NCBI GenBank assembly: GCA_902727935.1
Contig: CACVAX010000013.1
Coordinates: 87,072 to 151,071 of the forward strand
DNA: 64,000 nucleotides
From: an uncultured Sulfurovum sp.
GTDB lineage: Bacteria > Campylobacterota > Campylobacteria > Campylobacterales > Sulfurovaceae
Reading direction: 5' to 3'
This document shows, piece after piece, positions 33,542 to 42,173 of the stretch. Numbering within the stretch: the first letter of the stretch is position 1; each line of letters opens with the position of its first letter. The position numbers and the translations under genes are program-made. The notes beneath the pieces are model-generated. The model made no database searches. It was not told the DNA's origin and saw only the letters and a program-made list of their open reading frames with translations.

Positions 33542-34867
33542 ATGAATGTTACAGTAGAAAAACTGGATGATATTAATGTAATCATCTCTGGTGAAGTTAA
33601 AAACTCAACGATTCAAGCAAATGTTGAGAAACTGAAAAAAGAAGCAGAAGCACGTAAAGAAGAAACAAAAAAAGAACTGGCAAATGAAATGAAAGATGAT
33701 GAACCAGTTGACAACAACCTTGTAGACGATGTTCTAAAGGGTATGGAACCCGAAAATTATCAAAGAGATGCAGAAGGACAAATACTTCAAGAGTTTATTG
33801 AAACAGGACTAAAAGAAGCGAATATTCCTGTAGAAGACATTTTAGGACAACCAGGTTTTCGAAAATATGAAAATAGAGATGATGCCATCTATCTTGAAGT
33901 GGAAATTTCTACTGCCCCAGAAATCAATACCGAGGTAGAATACATGGACATTATTCCAAGCTATACGAAACCCAAAGCACCAGAAGATGCTGTGAATAAT
34001 CAACTTAGAGAAATGGCAATTCAACAAGCACCATTTACAAGTATTCCAACAGCAAAATCTGTAGAAAATGGCGATGTGGCTGTTATTGACTTTGAAGGTT
34101 TTATAGACGGTGTTGCTTTTGAAGGGGGTAAAGCTGAAAAGTTCAATTTAAAAGTTGGGTCTAACTCATTTATCCCTGGTTTTGAAGAGCAAGTTATTGG
34201 TATGGCTTATGATGAAGAAAAAACCATCACTGTTACCTTTCCAGCTGATTACTCTTCAACAGATTTAGCAGGAAAAGAATCTAAATTCAATGTCAAACTT
34301 CATGAAATTCAAGAACAACAGTATGTAGCACCCGATGATGCTTTTGCTCAAAAAATACTGAATGATGACCAAGCAACACTTGATACACTTAAAGAAAAAC
34401 TGGCTGATAAAATCAATTCACAAGCCCTTTCAAATCTCTATCAAGAAGAACTAAAACCAAAACTTATTAAAGGTCTACTCACTAAATTTGACTTTACTTT
34501 ACCCAATAATGTGGTAGAACAAGAGATAGATGCTAAAGTGAATGAACGAGCTCAACGTATGAGTAAAGAAGAACATGAACTTTACAAAGAAAATAAAGAT
34601 ATGTTTCATCAACTTAGAAACCAAGTAAGACAAGAGGCTAAAGATTCTATCAAAGCTGCACTGATTGTTGAAGCTTTGGCAAAAAAAGAGAATATTAACG
34701 TAGATGAACAAGAGGTGCAAGCTGCTCTTTATTACCAAGCCATGATGACAGGGCAAGATGCTGAAGAATTACTTAAATACTATAAAGAAAACAACCTAAT
34801 GACTTCGGCAAAAATGGGTCTCACTGAAGACAAACTTTTTGGCATAATGCTAGGCTTTGACAAATAA
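33542..34867 (+). CDS. tig: Trigger factor lacking the ribosome-binding signature
   Basis: Ribosome-associated chaperone and peptidyl-prolyl isomerase, 441 residues from the ATG at 33542 (AGGA 5 nt before; the track start at 33518 has no site and adds 8 residues). The FKBP domain is typical: ENGDVAVIDFEGFIDGVAFEGGKAEKF, SNSFIPGFEEQVIGM, LAGKESKFNVKLHEIQ. The C-terminal arms are normal (FTLPNNVVEQEID). The N-terminal domain starts as usual, MNVTVEKLDDINV, but the GFRxGKxP loop is gone. Instead residues 34-70 are a Lys/Glu helix and an acidic stretch (MKDDEPVDNNLVDD). The usual QDAE...E helix then resumes. It may act free of the ribosome. Confidence 0.9.
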   Translation: MNVTVEKLDDINVIISGEVKNSTIQANVEKLKKEAEARKEETKKELANEMKDDEPVDNNLVDDVLKGMEPENYQRDAEGQILQEFIETGLKEANIPVEDILGQPGFRKYENRDDAIYLEVEISTAPEINTEVEYMDIIPSYTKPKAPEDAVNNQLREMAIQQAPFTSIPTAKSVENGDVAVIDFEGFIDGVAFEGGKAEKFNLKVGSNSFIPGFEEQVIGMAYDEEKTITVTFPADYSSTDLAGKESKFNVKLHEIQEQQYVAPDDAFAQKILNDDQATLDTLKEKLADKINSQALSNLYQEELKPKLIKGLLTKFDFTLPNNVVEQEIDAKVNERAQRMSKEEHELYKENKDMFHQLRNQVRQEAKDSIKAALIVEALAKKENINVDEQEVQAALYYQAMMTGQDAEELLKYYKENNLMTSAKMGLTEDKLFGIMLGFDK

Positions 34868-34902
34868 TTATCGATTAAAAAAATTAAAGAAAAAGGATTA
34901 AA

Positions 34903-35634
34903 ATGGACTATACTGTAAGTTATCACCCCATTTCAACAGAACAAATGAAAGCATGGTACTTTGATGTATTTGATGATTTAGGTGCTGCTGAAACTTTGAC
35001 GGTAAGAATACCAAAAGAACAACTCAAACATGATGACCGTCAAGAGCTTGAAGTTTACTATAAAGATAAATATTTAGAAATGGTTAAACGTTCAAGAAAT
35101 CTTGACTATGGTAACTTTAACAAATGGCATGGATATTTCATTGCCATTATTCAAGGTTTCTTTGAAAAATTCTACTTTGTTCATGGTGCTGCTATTTCAG
35201 GTATTCATGATTTAGGATTTAAAAAAACATACATTACCCCATGGAATGAAATCATAGAAGAGGATTTCATTGATGGCTTAGATTCAGACTCTAAACTCAA
35301 TGGTCCTTTTTCTTCAGGGGCATACATCTCAGCAGCACAAGTAAAACAACTTTTAGTTGATTATGAAAATGATGAGGAAATAAAAGAAATTTTAGATGAA
35401 CAATTTGAAGGAAAAAAAATCGATGTTTTCTTAGCAGCACTTAAATATGCGAGTGAAAATAATCAAGGTCTCTTAGAAGCATCTAAAGTTATTGACCCAG
35501 GTGAAGAGTTATTTGAAGAGCCTTCATGCTATTCTAACCTTTTTAATTGTGATGTTATCTCGGCTGCTGTTTATACCACTGAACTGGCTGCTGTTTATGA
35601 TGCTATCTACAAAGGAACAGGGGATGATGGTTAA
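34903..35634 (+). CDS. Unknown soluble protein coupled to a truncated globin
   Basis: A 243-residue acidic cytoplasmic protein with no signal peptide. Recognisable by eye: WYFDVFDDLGAAETLTVRIPKEQL, GNFNKWHGYFIAIIQGFFEKFYFVHG, ITPWNEIIEEDFIDGLDSDSKLNGPFSSGAYIS, PSCYSNLFNCDVISAAVYTTEL. I know no family for it. Its TAA overlaps the ATG of the globin gene (TAATG), and tig is 35 nt upstream. Coupling suggests it works with the globin, for example in oxygen or nitric oxide handling, but no cofactor motif supports that. Confidence 0.7.
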   Translation: MDYTVSYHPISTEQMKAWYFDVFDDLGAAETLTVRIPKEQLKHDDRQELEVYYKDKYLEMVKRSRNLDYGNFNKWHGYFIAIIQGFFEKFYFVHGAAISGIHDLGFKKTYITPWNEIIEEDFIDGLDSDSKLNGPFSSGAYISAAQVKQLLVDYENDEEIKEILDEQFEGKKIDVFLAALKYASENNQGLLEASKVIDPGEELFEEPSCYSNLFNCDVISAAVYTTELAAVYDAIYKGTGDDG

Positions 35635-36020
35635 TGTCTAAAGAACTCTACAAAAGCATGAATGCTGAAAATATGGAAGAACTGGTACATGCTTTTTATC
35701 CTAAAGTACTCAAAGACCCAATTCTTGCTCCTTTTTTCATAGCAAAACTTGGAGATAATATTGAAAGTTCTGGCTGGAAAGCACATCTTAAACTCATTGT
35801 TGAGTTTTGGAAGTTTGCTGCTTTGGGTTATGATGAATATACAAATAATCCGTTAACCCCTCACTTAGCCATGGAAGGCTTAAGCCGTGAAGCTTTTGGA
35901 CAATGGTTAAGACTATTTCATGAAACCGTTTATGAAATCTATGAGCCCTTTGCTGGGGATTACCTTAAAGACAAAAGTCTTGATATCGCCGAAAACTTTA
36001 TGAGAAAATTGGAAATTTAA
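35634..36020 (+). CDS. Group 3 truncated hemoglobin
   Basis: 128 residues, a group III (trHbP/Ctb-like) 2-on-2 globin. The E-helix region is FWKFAALGYDEYTNNPLTPH, and the proximal F8 His lies in EAFGQWLRLFHETVYEIY. YPKVLKDPILAPFF resembles the B-helix end. In Campylobacter the homologue Ctb supports growth under low oxygen and nitrosative stress. It overlaps the preceding unknown gene by one base and is followed by a strong terminator. Confidence 0.88.
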   Translation: MSKELYKSMNAENMEELVHAFYPKVLKDPILAPFFIAKLGDNIESSGWKAHLKLIVEFWKFAALGYDEYTNNPLTPHLAMEGLSREAFGQWLRLFHETVYEIYEPFAGDYLKDKSLDIAENFMRKLEI

Positions 36021-36041
36021 CAATAGTCTTAAACCTCTCTT

Positions 36042-36065
36042 AAACACAGAATATTTTCTGTGTTT
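36042..36065 (+). terminator. Terminator after the globin gene
   Basis: AAACACAGAA and TTCTGTGTTT form a perfect 10-bp stem with a TATT loop, followed by CATTTCATCT. Confidence 0.75.
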
Positions 36066-36128
36066 CATTTCATCTCATTCAAACAACAAATAAATAATCC
36101 ATAGAGTATCTTTAATTCCTATTTATAA

Positions 36129-36199
36129 ATTTCGTTATCATGCTTAGGATATAGGGCTTTATTCTCATTTTAAAGTCTAATTTTTGTGCATAACGAAAT
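36129..36199. promoter_or_regulatory. Inverted repeat upstream of the carbon-uptake operon
   Basis: ATTTCGTTAT (36129-36138) recurs inverted as ATAACGAAAT (36190-36199), with 51 nt between. The start of dabB is about 100 nt downstream. It could be two operator half-sites bridged by a regulator, or a long hairpin. The rest of the 281-nt gap shows no ORF. Confidence 0.35.
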
Positions 36200-36301
36200 G
36201 ATACATCTATCTTACTATCTACTTTTATACTTTATTTTAATTGTAGATTAAGATTTTATTTCTTATAAGTACATATAACTAAAAAAATAGTGGAGTTTTT
36301 A

Positions 36302-37912
36302 ATGGAAAAACTAGTTTTACTCATACCATTCATACCAATTGTGATTGCTTTACTCATAGGATTTTTAAACCAAAAAATTCTTATGCCTAAGGTAAGTCTT
36401 TTCTTCTCTTCAGGTGTTGCCTTATTAGGTCTTTATGGTACTTATTATGTCATGACTACTGACGAAGTTATTCATGGCTTTGGAGGATTACTTGTTTTTA
36501 ATGAGCTTTCTTCAATTCTTGTGCCTTATGTTGCAATTTTAGGGCTTGTTATTCGTAAATACTCTACCAAATACATGTGGGATGAACCAGGATATAAAAG
36601 ATTTTTCATACTGTTAAACTTTATATTTGCTGCTATCTATCTTCTTGTTATGAGCAACAACTTAATTGTTCTTGCCATTGCATGGCAACTGATGAGTATC
36701 AGCCTTTATCTTCTGATTACCTTTAATGTTGAATCAAAGTCTGCCATTAAAAATGGTGGTTGGACAATGCTTATCCATAAACTCGCAGATCTCTTCTTTA
36801 TTATTGCTGTTATCTTAACTTATAAAGTATTTGAGAGCTTTGACTTGGAAGAGTTAAGTCAGATATGGTTGAAAATGTCTGAAGCTGGAGGCATTGAAAA
36901 CCCTCTCATTTATGTTATTGGTTTCTTATTCTTATTTGCAGCCATGATGAAATCAGCTATTATTCCTTTTCATCTTTGGTTACCTTATACTTCCGAAGCA
37001 CCCACACCTGTTTCAGCATTAATGCATGCTGGTGTTGTCAATGTAGGGGGTATTTTATTAAATAAAATGGCTTTCCTACTTCTTTTGACCCCTGCTGTAC
37101 TCAATGTGGCATTTGTCATGGGACTTATCACAGCCATTGGTGCATCTATTCTGATGTTGGCAGTTTCTGATATTAAGCGTTCTTTAGGCTACTCTACCGT
37201 TGGACAAATGGGTTATATGATTATGGAAGTAGGACTAGGGGCATTTAGTTTGGCAATTTATCACCTTATGGTACATGGTATCTTTAAAGCATCTCTCTTT
37301 TTAGAATCTGGAAGTCTTATCAACTCGGCACGACAAGAACCAAATATTCCAAGAAGACTTTCTCATGAACTTTTTTGGAAAGAGAAACCCCAATATAATA
37401 GCATTAACATGTTCCGTATGATTGCTTTTTTCACCGTATTACCAGTTGTGGCTTTCATTGGTATAAAGTTGCTATTGGGCGAAGACCTCTTCCACTTTAA
37501 TGCATCCATTCTTATACTTGCATTTGCTTGGCTTACAGGTACACAGCTCTTTTTATCTTTCTTTGAAGTTTCTAAAGCAAATTCACCTAAAGTGATTCTT
37601 GGTGTTATTAGTTCCTTTATTATTGTCTTATTTACCTATGAATTTATAGGCTTATCACTGGAGCATTACCTCTATGGTCAATACGGTATTCTTTTTTATG
37701 AAGTTGCCACCTTACATGTATCAGGAACAATGACACTTTTCATGTTGGTAGCCGTTATGGTTATTGGTTGGTACTTTACCTATAAGCAACACTATGTTGG
37801 CATACCCATCGGTGAACATAAGCCCAATAAATCTAAATGGCGAATCTATAAGATACTAGCAAAAGAAGGCTATATCTCAGATATGTATATTAAATACTTC
37901 AAAATATTTTAA
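36302..37912 (+). CDS. dabB: DabB-like proton-channel subunit (NuoL/MrpA family) of inorganic-carbon transporter
   Basis: A 536-residue inner-membrane protein with about 13-14 membrane helices, of the proton-translocating NADH dehydrogenase/antiporter superfamily. The proton-path segment is visible (FHLWLPYTSEAPTPVSALMHAGVVNVGGILL), as are the lysine helix MMKSAIIPF and IKRSLGYSTVGQMGYM. Paired with DabA it forms an energy-coupled CO2 hydration/bicarbonate accumulation complex, as in Halothiobacillus and many autotrophs. The ATG at 36302 was chosen (GTGGAG site 7 nt before) over the track GTG at 36290. It is the first gene of the operon. Confidence 0.88.
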   Translation: MEKLVLLIPFIPIVIALLIGFLNQKILMPKVSLFFSSGVALLGLYGTYYVMTTDEVIHGFGGLLVFNELSSILVPYVAILGLVIRKYSTKYMWDEPGYKRFFILLNFIFAAIYLLVMSNNLIVLAIAWQLMSISLYLLITFNVESKSAIKNGGWTMLIHKLADLFFIIAVILTYKVFESFDLEELSQIWLKMSEAGGIENPLIYVIGFLFLFAAMMKSAIIPFHLWLPYTSEAPTPVSALMHAGVVNVGGILLNKMAFLLLLTPAVLNVAFVMGLITAIGASILMLAVSDIKRSLGYSTVGQMGYMIMEVGLGAFSLAIYHLMVHGIFKASLFLESGSLINSARQEPNIPRRLSHELFWKEKPQYNSINMFRMIAFFTVLPVVAFIGIKLLLGEDLFHFNASILILAFAWLTGTQLFLSFFEVSKANSPKVILGVISSFIIVLFTYEFIGLSLEHYLYGQYGILFYEVATLHVSGTMTLFMLVAVMVIGWYFTYKQHYVGIPIGEHKPNKSKWRIYKILAKEGYISDMYIKYFKIF

Positions 37913-37918
37913 GGGAGA

Positions 37919-38659
37919 ATGTCAATGTTAATAGATTTTATTTTACTGTTTTTGTTTGCTGGAGTGCCATATTTTGTTTTTTTTGAAAAGACAAAAGTAT
38001 TAGGGAAAGAGAAAATATTTTTTCTCTCTGCATTGTTAGTAATTGTTGGGGTATTGATTTCAAATATCTTTCCACAAACCATATCAATGCCGTTTGTAGT
38101 CATTGCACTTTTAAGTTCTTTATTCACGCTTTATAAAGCTGATAAGACAAATAACTTGTACAAATTGGCTTATTACATACTCTTTTTTAATGCCCCAATG
38201 CTTGTGATGTTTGGGGTAAAAGAGAGTACTTTATATGCCATATCCCTACTCGTAACCCTTTTAGGTATCTTCCTTATAGGAAAGTATTATGAGCGTAACT
38301 ATGGAAGTGCTAACTATCAATCGGTTACTGGAATTACCCTTGTTACCCCTTATGCTGGACTAATGTTAACCATTTATTTAACAGCATTAGCACTCTATCC
38401 CCCCTTTCCAAATTCGCTTATGTTTCTAAATGGAATACTCAATTCTGATATTAGTACCGTTTGGTATTTGAGTGTGATTATTGTCTTTTTTGGAAACTTT
38501 TTAATCGCTGCTAGAATCATGGCAAAAACAGTTTTTGGAAAGCCAAACACCAATGTACACTATATTGACCTAGCTCCTAAAGAGCGATGGTTACATTTTG
38601 CTATTTTTATTATATTACTAGTCCTAAGTGTTATAGGACTTAAGGAGTTACTTGCATGA
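37919..38659 (+). CDS. Unknown polytopic membrane protein between dabB and dabA
   Basis: A 246-residue hydrophobic protein with about seven to eight predicted helices, no recognised motif. It starts 6 nt after dabB and its stop overlaps the dabA start (GCATGAGT), so it is translated as part of the same set. It has a few charged residues in membrane-flanking positions (YYERNYGSANYQ; PNTNVHYIDLAPKERW). By analogy with multi-subunit Mrp/Nuo modules it could be an extra membrane subunit of the carbon transporter; that is inference from position only. Confidence 0.8.
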   Translation: MSMLIDFILLFLFAGVPYFVFFEKTKVLGKEKIFFLSALLVIVGVLISNIFPQTISMPFVVIALLSSLFTLYKADKTNNLYKLAYYILFFNAPMLVMFGVKESTLYAISLLVTLLGIFLIGKYYERNYGSANYQSVTGITLVTPYAGLMLTIYLTALALYPPFPNSLMFLNGILNSDISTVWYLSVIIVFFGNFLIAARIMAKTVFGKPNTNVHYIDLAPKERWLHFAIFIILLVLSVIGLKELLA

Positions 38660-41526
38660 GTATATTAGAAAAATTAAATGCAGTTAAAGATACTGTACCT
38701 CACTATTGGCCTATTGGTGCATTTATTCACCATAACCCTTTAAAGGGTTTTGAACACCTAAACTTTAAAGAAGGCTTGAATAAAGCACAAAGTATCTTTG
38801 GTGGTAAGGTATATATGAATCCTGACTATTACGTCGGACTTTACAATGAAGGTAAAGTTAAATCTGAATTCTTAAAAAAGAATCTACTAAAACCCTTAAG
38901 CCAAGCAGGACTTGAAAAACACATCAATGAAGCACAAACCTTCATGCTAGAACTAAGTCCACAATGGGAAAGCCTAAGAAATTATGAAAAGCTAAAAGTT
39001 AATGACATAGATGAAGTCTTACACAGCTATCTTGAAGACAACTCTGTTTACAAGAACTATGAAGCATGGATAGAGTCTTTAACAAAAAACCTAACACTTT
39101 ATGAAATTCATGATGCCTTGTTTGGAACGAGTGAAAAAGAACTCATAGAAAAAGATGTAATTGAGTACATAGCACGTTTTCTTGACCAAGAACAAACCAC
39201 CCTTAGTATGACAGATAGAGACCTTGGTATGTTTCATACTTTTAAACTCTATGAAGACATTGACTATATTATTGATGCTGAAGCTTATGTTCAAGAAGCC
39301 TTAGAAACGCTAAAAGTTAAAGATGTCGAAGCCTATTTTTTAACACACATACTCAAATTACATGGTTGGGCTGGATTTATTAAATACCGTTCAGAAGATA
39401 AAGCGTACTTTTCGCAACAAAAACGTCCTTCATCCCTTATGGATTATATGGCTGTTAGACTACACTTCGAAGTAAAATATACCCAAGATTCAGAAGTGAA
39501 TGATTTTGATAAACTCGAAGCTTATATCAAGAATAACACTCCTTATGCTATCTTAAAACTGTTACAAGCTAAAGGTAAACTAACAGGTACTTATAATGAT
39601 GCGATGGAAGAGCATAAAGATTATCAAGAAATTTTAGATGCCTATGTTAAAGATGAAGTCAATTTAAACTCTCTACAAGTACAACTGGCAAAAAAAACAT
39701 TACCTTCATTGGATATGTCACTTGTAGAGTTTTCAGATTTTGCAAACTTAATCAAAAAAGAAGAAGGTTTTCTCTGGTTAAAATCTTTAGAAGACACCTA
39801 CATCGCTAATTGTGTCGATGAATTTACAACACCCCATACTTATGAAGAAAAACCTCTCTCTGCTACTATTTTTTGTTTAGATGTAAGGTCAGAGGTAATC
39901 CGTAGAAAAGTTGAAAATACAGGAGCACATGATACTTATGGTGCAGGTGGTTTTCTTGGTATTCCTATCTCATTTGTAGAGTTCGATAAAGCACATAAAC
40001 TCGCCTTAGCTCCTGCCATCGTTAAACCTAAAAATATTGTTTTTGAAATACCCATAGAATCTCATGATGATTACAATACAAAAAAAGGTATTAACAAAAC
40101 AACCAAAAAAGTACTAAGTGACCTTAAGAACAACCCTTATACACCCTATATTATGGTAGAAGCTATTGGATGGCTTTTTGGTGTAAAACTTTTTGGAAAA
40201 ACATTCTTCCCAGAAAAAACTAAAAAACTTTTTGATGGAATGAAAGCTAAAAAGCCTAAAACTACCTATACCCTCGATAAATTAACTGAAGATGAAGTAG
40301 AGTTATATGTTAAAAGACTTCATACCAATATTATCAATGAAGTTTTAACCACACAATCTGATACAGACCTTTCAAGTTCAGAAATAGATGCACTTTGGGA
40401 ACATCTTGTTTTAGATCAAAAACTTAGCATTAGAATATCTGAAGATGTGATTGATAAACTCAAACAAGCTTATCATATCACCCCTAAAGATTATGAAATT
40501 CAAAAAAAGAAACTCACTTTAGTAGGATTTACCATTGATGAACAAGTTACCTACTTAGAAAACTTATTAAAAATGATAGGTCTAGCCGATAACTTCCCTA
40601 AGTTTGTAATTATATCAGGTCATGGTAGTGTATCAGATAACAACCCATTTGAATCAGCATTAGACTGTGGTGCATGTGGAGGGAGTATTAGTTTACCAAA
40701 TGCAAGAGCATTGTCCATGATTGGAAATAAAGCAGAAATACGTCAAAAACTCAAAGAAAAAGGTATTAATATTCCAAATAATGTACGCTTTATCCCTGCA
40801 CTACATATTACCAGTACTGATGAAATGACTTTTTATGATACAAATATACTTAATCCTTCTGAACTAGAACTTTTTTCTCAATTAAAAAATGACTTTAAAA
40901 AAGCATCAAAAGAGTCAAGAATAGAAAGAGCATCAGCCCTTCCAAATACGAAAGAAGAAGATATTCTTGTCAAGTCTATGGATTGGTCAGAACCTAGACC
41001 TGAATGGGGTCTTGCAGGAAACATGGGAGTATTTGCTGGTCCAAGAGAAAGTACAAAACACATAAGCTTCAATAACAGACTCTTTTTGCACTCTTATGAC
41101 TGGCGAATAGACAATGAGAATGCTGACATACTTACCCGTATTTTTGATGGTCCTTTGGTGGTTGGAGAATGGATTAACTTAGAGCATTATTTCTCAACCG
41201 TTGACAATGCCATTTATGGTGCTGGTTCAAAAGTTTACCACAACGTTGTCTCAAAAATTGGTGTGTACAATGGAAATTACAGTGACCTAAAAATTGGGTT
41301 GCCTACCCAATCAGTTCTTTTAGAAGGTAAAGCCTACCATGAGCCTGTACGACTGCTCACATTTATGGAAGCCCCTCTTGAAAAAGTAGCAAAGGCTGTT
41401 GAAAACTCTTTAGCACAACCGTTCATATTAAATGAATGGATTCGACCTGTTATTATTGATAAAGAAGCAAAAAAAGTTTACTCTTATGAGTATGGTGAAT
41501 TTATAGTTATTAAAGAGCTAGATTAG
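38656..41526 (+). CDS. dabA: DabA inorganic-carbon transporter subunit (DUF2309/UPF0753, beta-carbonic-anhydrase-like)
   Basis: A 956-residue soluble-looking subunit that hydrates CO2 at a zinc site resembling beta-carbonic anhydrase, driven through DabB. The starting phrase YWPIGAFIHHNPLKGFEHL is a family signature. Zinc ligands by analogy: C in FCLDVRSEV near 407 with the Asp 2 residues on, H in SGHGSVSDNNPFESALDCGACGG near 656, and C near 673. It also has WAEPRPEWGLAGN-like SEPRPEWGLAGN and QSVLLEGKAYHEPVRL near the end. Full length for the family. Operon dabB-X-dabA, each junction overlapping or nearly so. Two small Cys proteins follow. Confidence 0.93.
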   Translation: MSILEKLNAVKDTVPHYWPIGAFIHHNPLKGFEHLNFKEGLNKAQSIFGGKVYMNPDYYVGLYNEGKVKSEFLKKNLLKPLSQAGLEKHINEAQTFMLELSPQWESLRNYEKLKVNDIDEVLHSYLEDNSVYKNYEAWIESLTKNLTLYEIHDALFGTSEKELIEKDVIEYIARFLDQEQTTLSMTDRDLGMFHTFKLYEDIDYIIDAEAYVQEALETLKVKDVEAYFLTHILKLHGWAGFIKYRSEDKAYFSQQKRPSSLMDYMAVRLHFEVKYTQDSEVNDFDKLEAYIKNNTPYAILKLLQAKGKLTGTYNDAMEEHKDYQEILDAYVKDEVNLNSLQVQLAKKTLPSLDMSLVEFSDFANLIKKEEGFLWLKSLEDTYIANCVDEFTTPHTYEEKPLSATIFCLDVRSEVIRRKVENTGAHDTYGAGGFLGIPISFVEFDKAHKLALAPAIVKPKNIVFEIPIESHDDYNTKKGINKTTKKVLSDLKNNPYTPYIMVEAIGWLFGVKLFGKTFFPEKTKKLFDGMKAKKPKTTYTLDKLTEDEVELYVKRLHTNIINEVLTTQSDTDLSSSEIDALWEHLVLDQKLSIRISEDVIDKLKQAYHITPKDYEIQKKKLTLVGFTIDEQVTYLENLLKMIGLADNFPKFVIISGHGSVSDNNPFESALDCGACGGSISLPNARALSMIGNKAEIRQKLKEKGINIPNNVRFIPALHITSTDEMTFYDTNILNPSELELFSQLKNDFKKASKESRIERASALPNTKEEDILVKSMDWSEPRPEWGLAGNMGVFAGPRESTKHISFNNRLFLHSYDWRIDNENADILTRIFDGPLVVGEWINLEHYFSTVDNAIYGAGSKVYHNVVSKIGVYNGNYSDLKIGLPTQSVLLEGKAYHEPVRLLTFMEAPLEKVAKAVENSLAQPFILNEWIRPVIIDKEAKKVYSYEYGEFIVIKELD

Positions 41527-41561
41527 CTCTTTAGTAATACGTCAAGCACAAAAGGAAAAAT

Positions 41562-41798
41562 ATGTATACCGTTCGCATTGAAAATGAATGTTCTTGTTTT
41601 AAAAAATCTGGATTTGAAAACAACTTAAGCTATGAAAATAAAGCTGATGCCATTATGAAGGCTAAAGTCTTAGAGTGCCGTATGAGCCAAGAATTTTGTC
41701 GTACACATTATTTTGAAGCCGAAGACAGAGGCAATGAAATTGTTATACATACTATCTTAACTCCTGCAGATGATGAAGATGACTGGGACAATGATTAA
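41562..41798 (+). CDS. Small Cys-containing protein, paralogue 1, after dabA
   Basis: 78 residues: MYTVRIENECSCFKKSGF, then YENKADAIMKAKVLECRMSQEFCRTHYF and an acidic tail DDEDDWDND. Cysteines sit as CSC near 10-12 and two further on. The neighbour at 41862 shares the plan. AAAGGA ribosome site before the ATG, 36 nt after dabA. Function unknown; a metal or iron-sulfur handling role is suggested by the cysteines and the adjoining zinc enzyme. Confidence 0.75.
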   Translation: MYTVRIENECSCFKKSGFENNLSYENKADAIMKAKVLECRMSQEFCRTHYFEAEDRGNEIVIHTILTPADDEDDWDND

Positions 41799-41861
41799 TA
41801 ACTAGTTTTTAAGTTTTAATCGCTATTATCGACCATAAAATTATTTCAAAGGATTATATAA

Positions 41862-42110
41862 ATGTTTAATGTACAAGTAGCAAAAGAGTGTGGATGTTTT
41901 CGTAAAAGTGAATACGAAAGAGAAAAAGAATTTGAAAAAAGAGATGATGCAATACTCTACTCTAAAGCCTTAGCTGAACTCATGAATGAAGAGTTCTGTA
42001 AAGCACATATCTTCACAGCCAGAGAAGTAGACAGAGGTCAATTTGTAGTGGCTGTCAATGAGAGACCTGGTGGTGGAGGTGGATGCTGTGGTGGTGGACA
42101 TTGTGATTAA
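41862..42110 (+). CDS. Small Cys-containing protein, paralogue 2, with CCGGGHC tail
   Basis: 82 residues, same plan as the gene before: MFNVQVAKECGCFRKSEY, then FEKRDDAILYSKALAELMNEEFCKAHIF. The C-terminus is a glycine run with metal ligands (PGGGGGCCGGGHCD), as in metal-delivery or metal-storage tails. The CxC near the start and the FC-(K/R)-(T/A)-H motif are shared by both paralogues. AAAGGA site before the ATG. Probably co-transcribed with dabA. A metal-chaperone or sensor role is inferred from the tail and from the COG0523 GTPase gene that faces it. Confidence 0.78.
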   Translation: MFNVQVAKECGCFRKSEYEREKEFEKRDDAILYSKALAELMNEEFCKAHIFTAREVDRGQFVVAVNERPGGGGGCCGGGHCD

Positions 42111-42146
42111 GCCTTAAAGGCTTTTCACAAAAAGATATTCAAAAGC

Positions 42147-42173
42147 TGTAGGTTCGATAGAATCGAACTTACA
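42147..42173. terminator. Convergent terminator between the Cys-protein gene and the COG0523 gene
   Basis: TGTAGGTTCGAT (42147-42158) pairs with ATCGAACTTACA (42162-42173), 12 bp with one wobble, followed by CTTTATTTAT on the plus strand. A weaker GC-rich hairpin lies at 42109-42126. Confidence 0.7.

Noticed and set aside
42148-42172. tRNA T-arm or attachment site, because GGTTCGAT-AGA-ATCGAAC resembles a T-arm
   Set aside because: No D-arm, anticodon or acceptor stem is near. It is better explained as a terminator between convergent genes.
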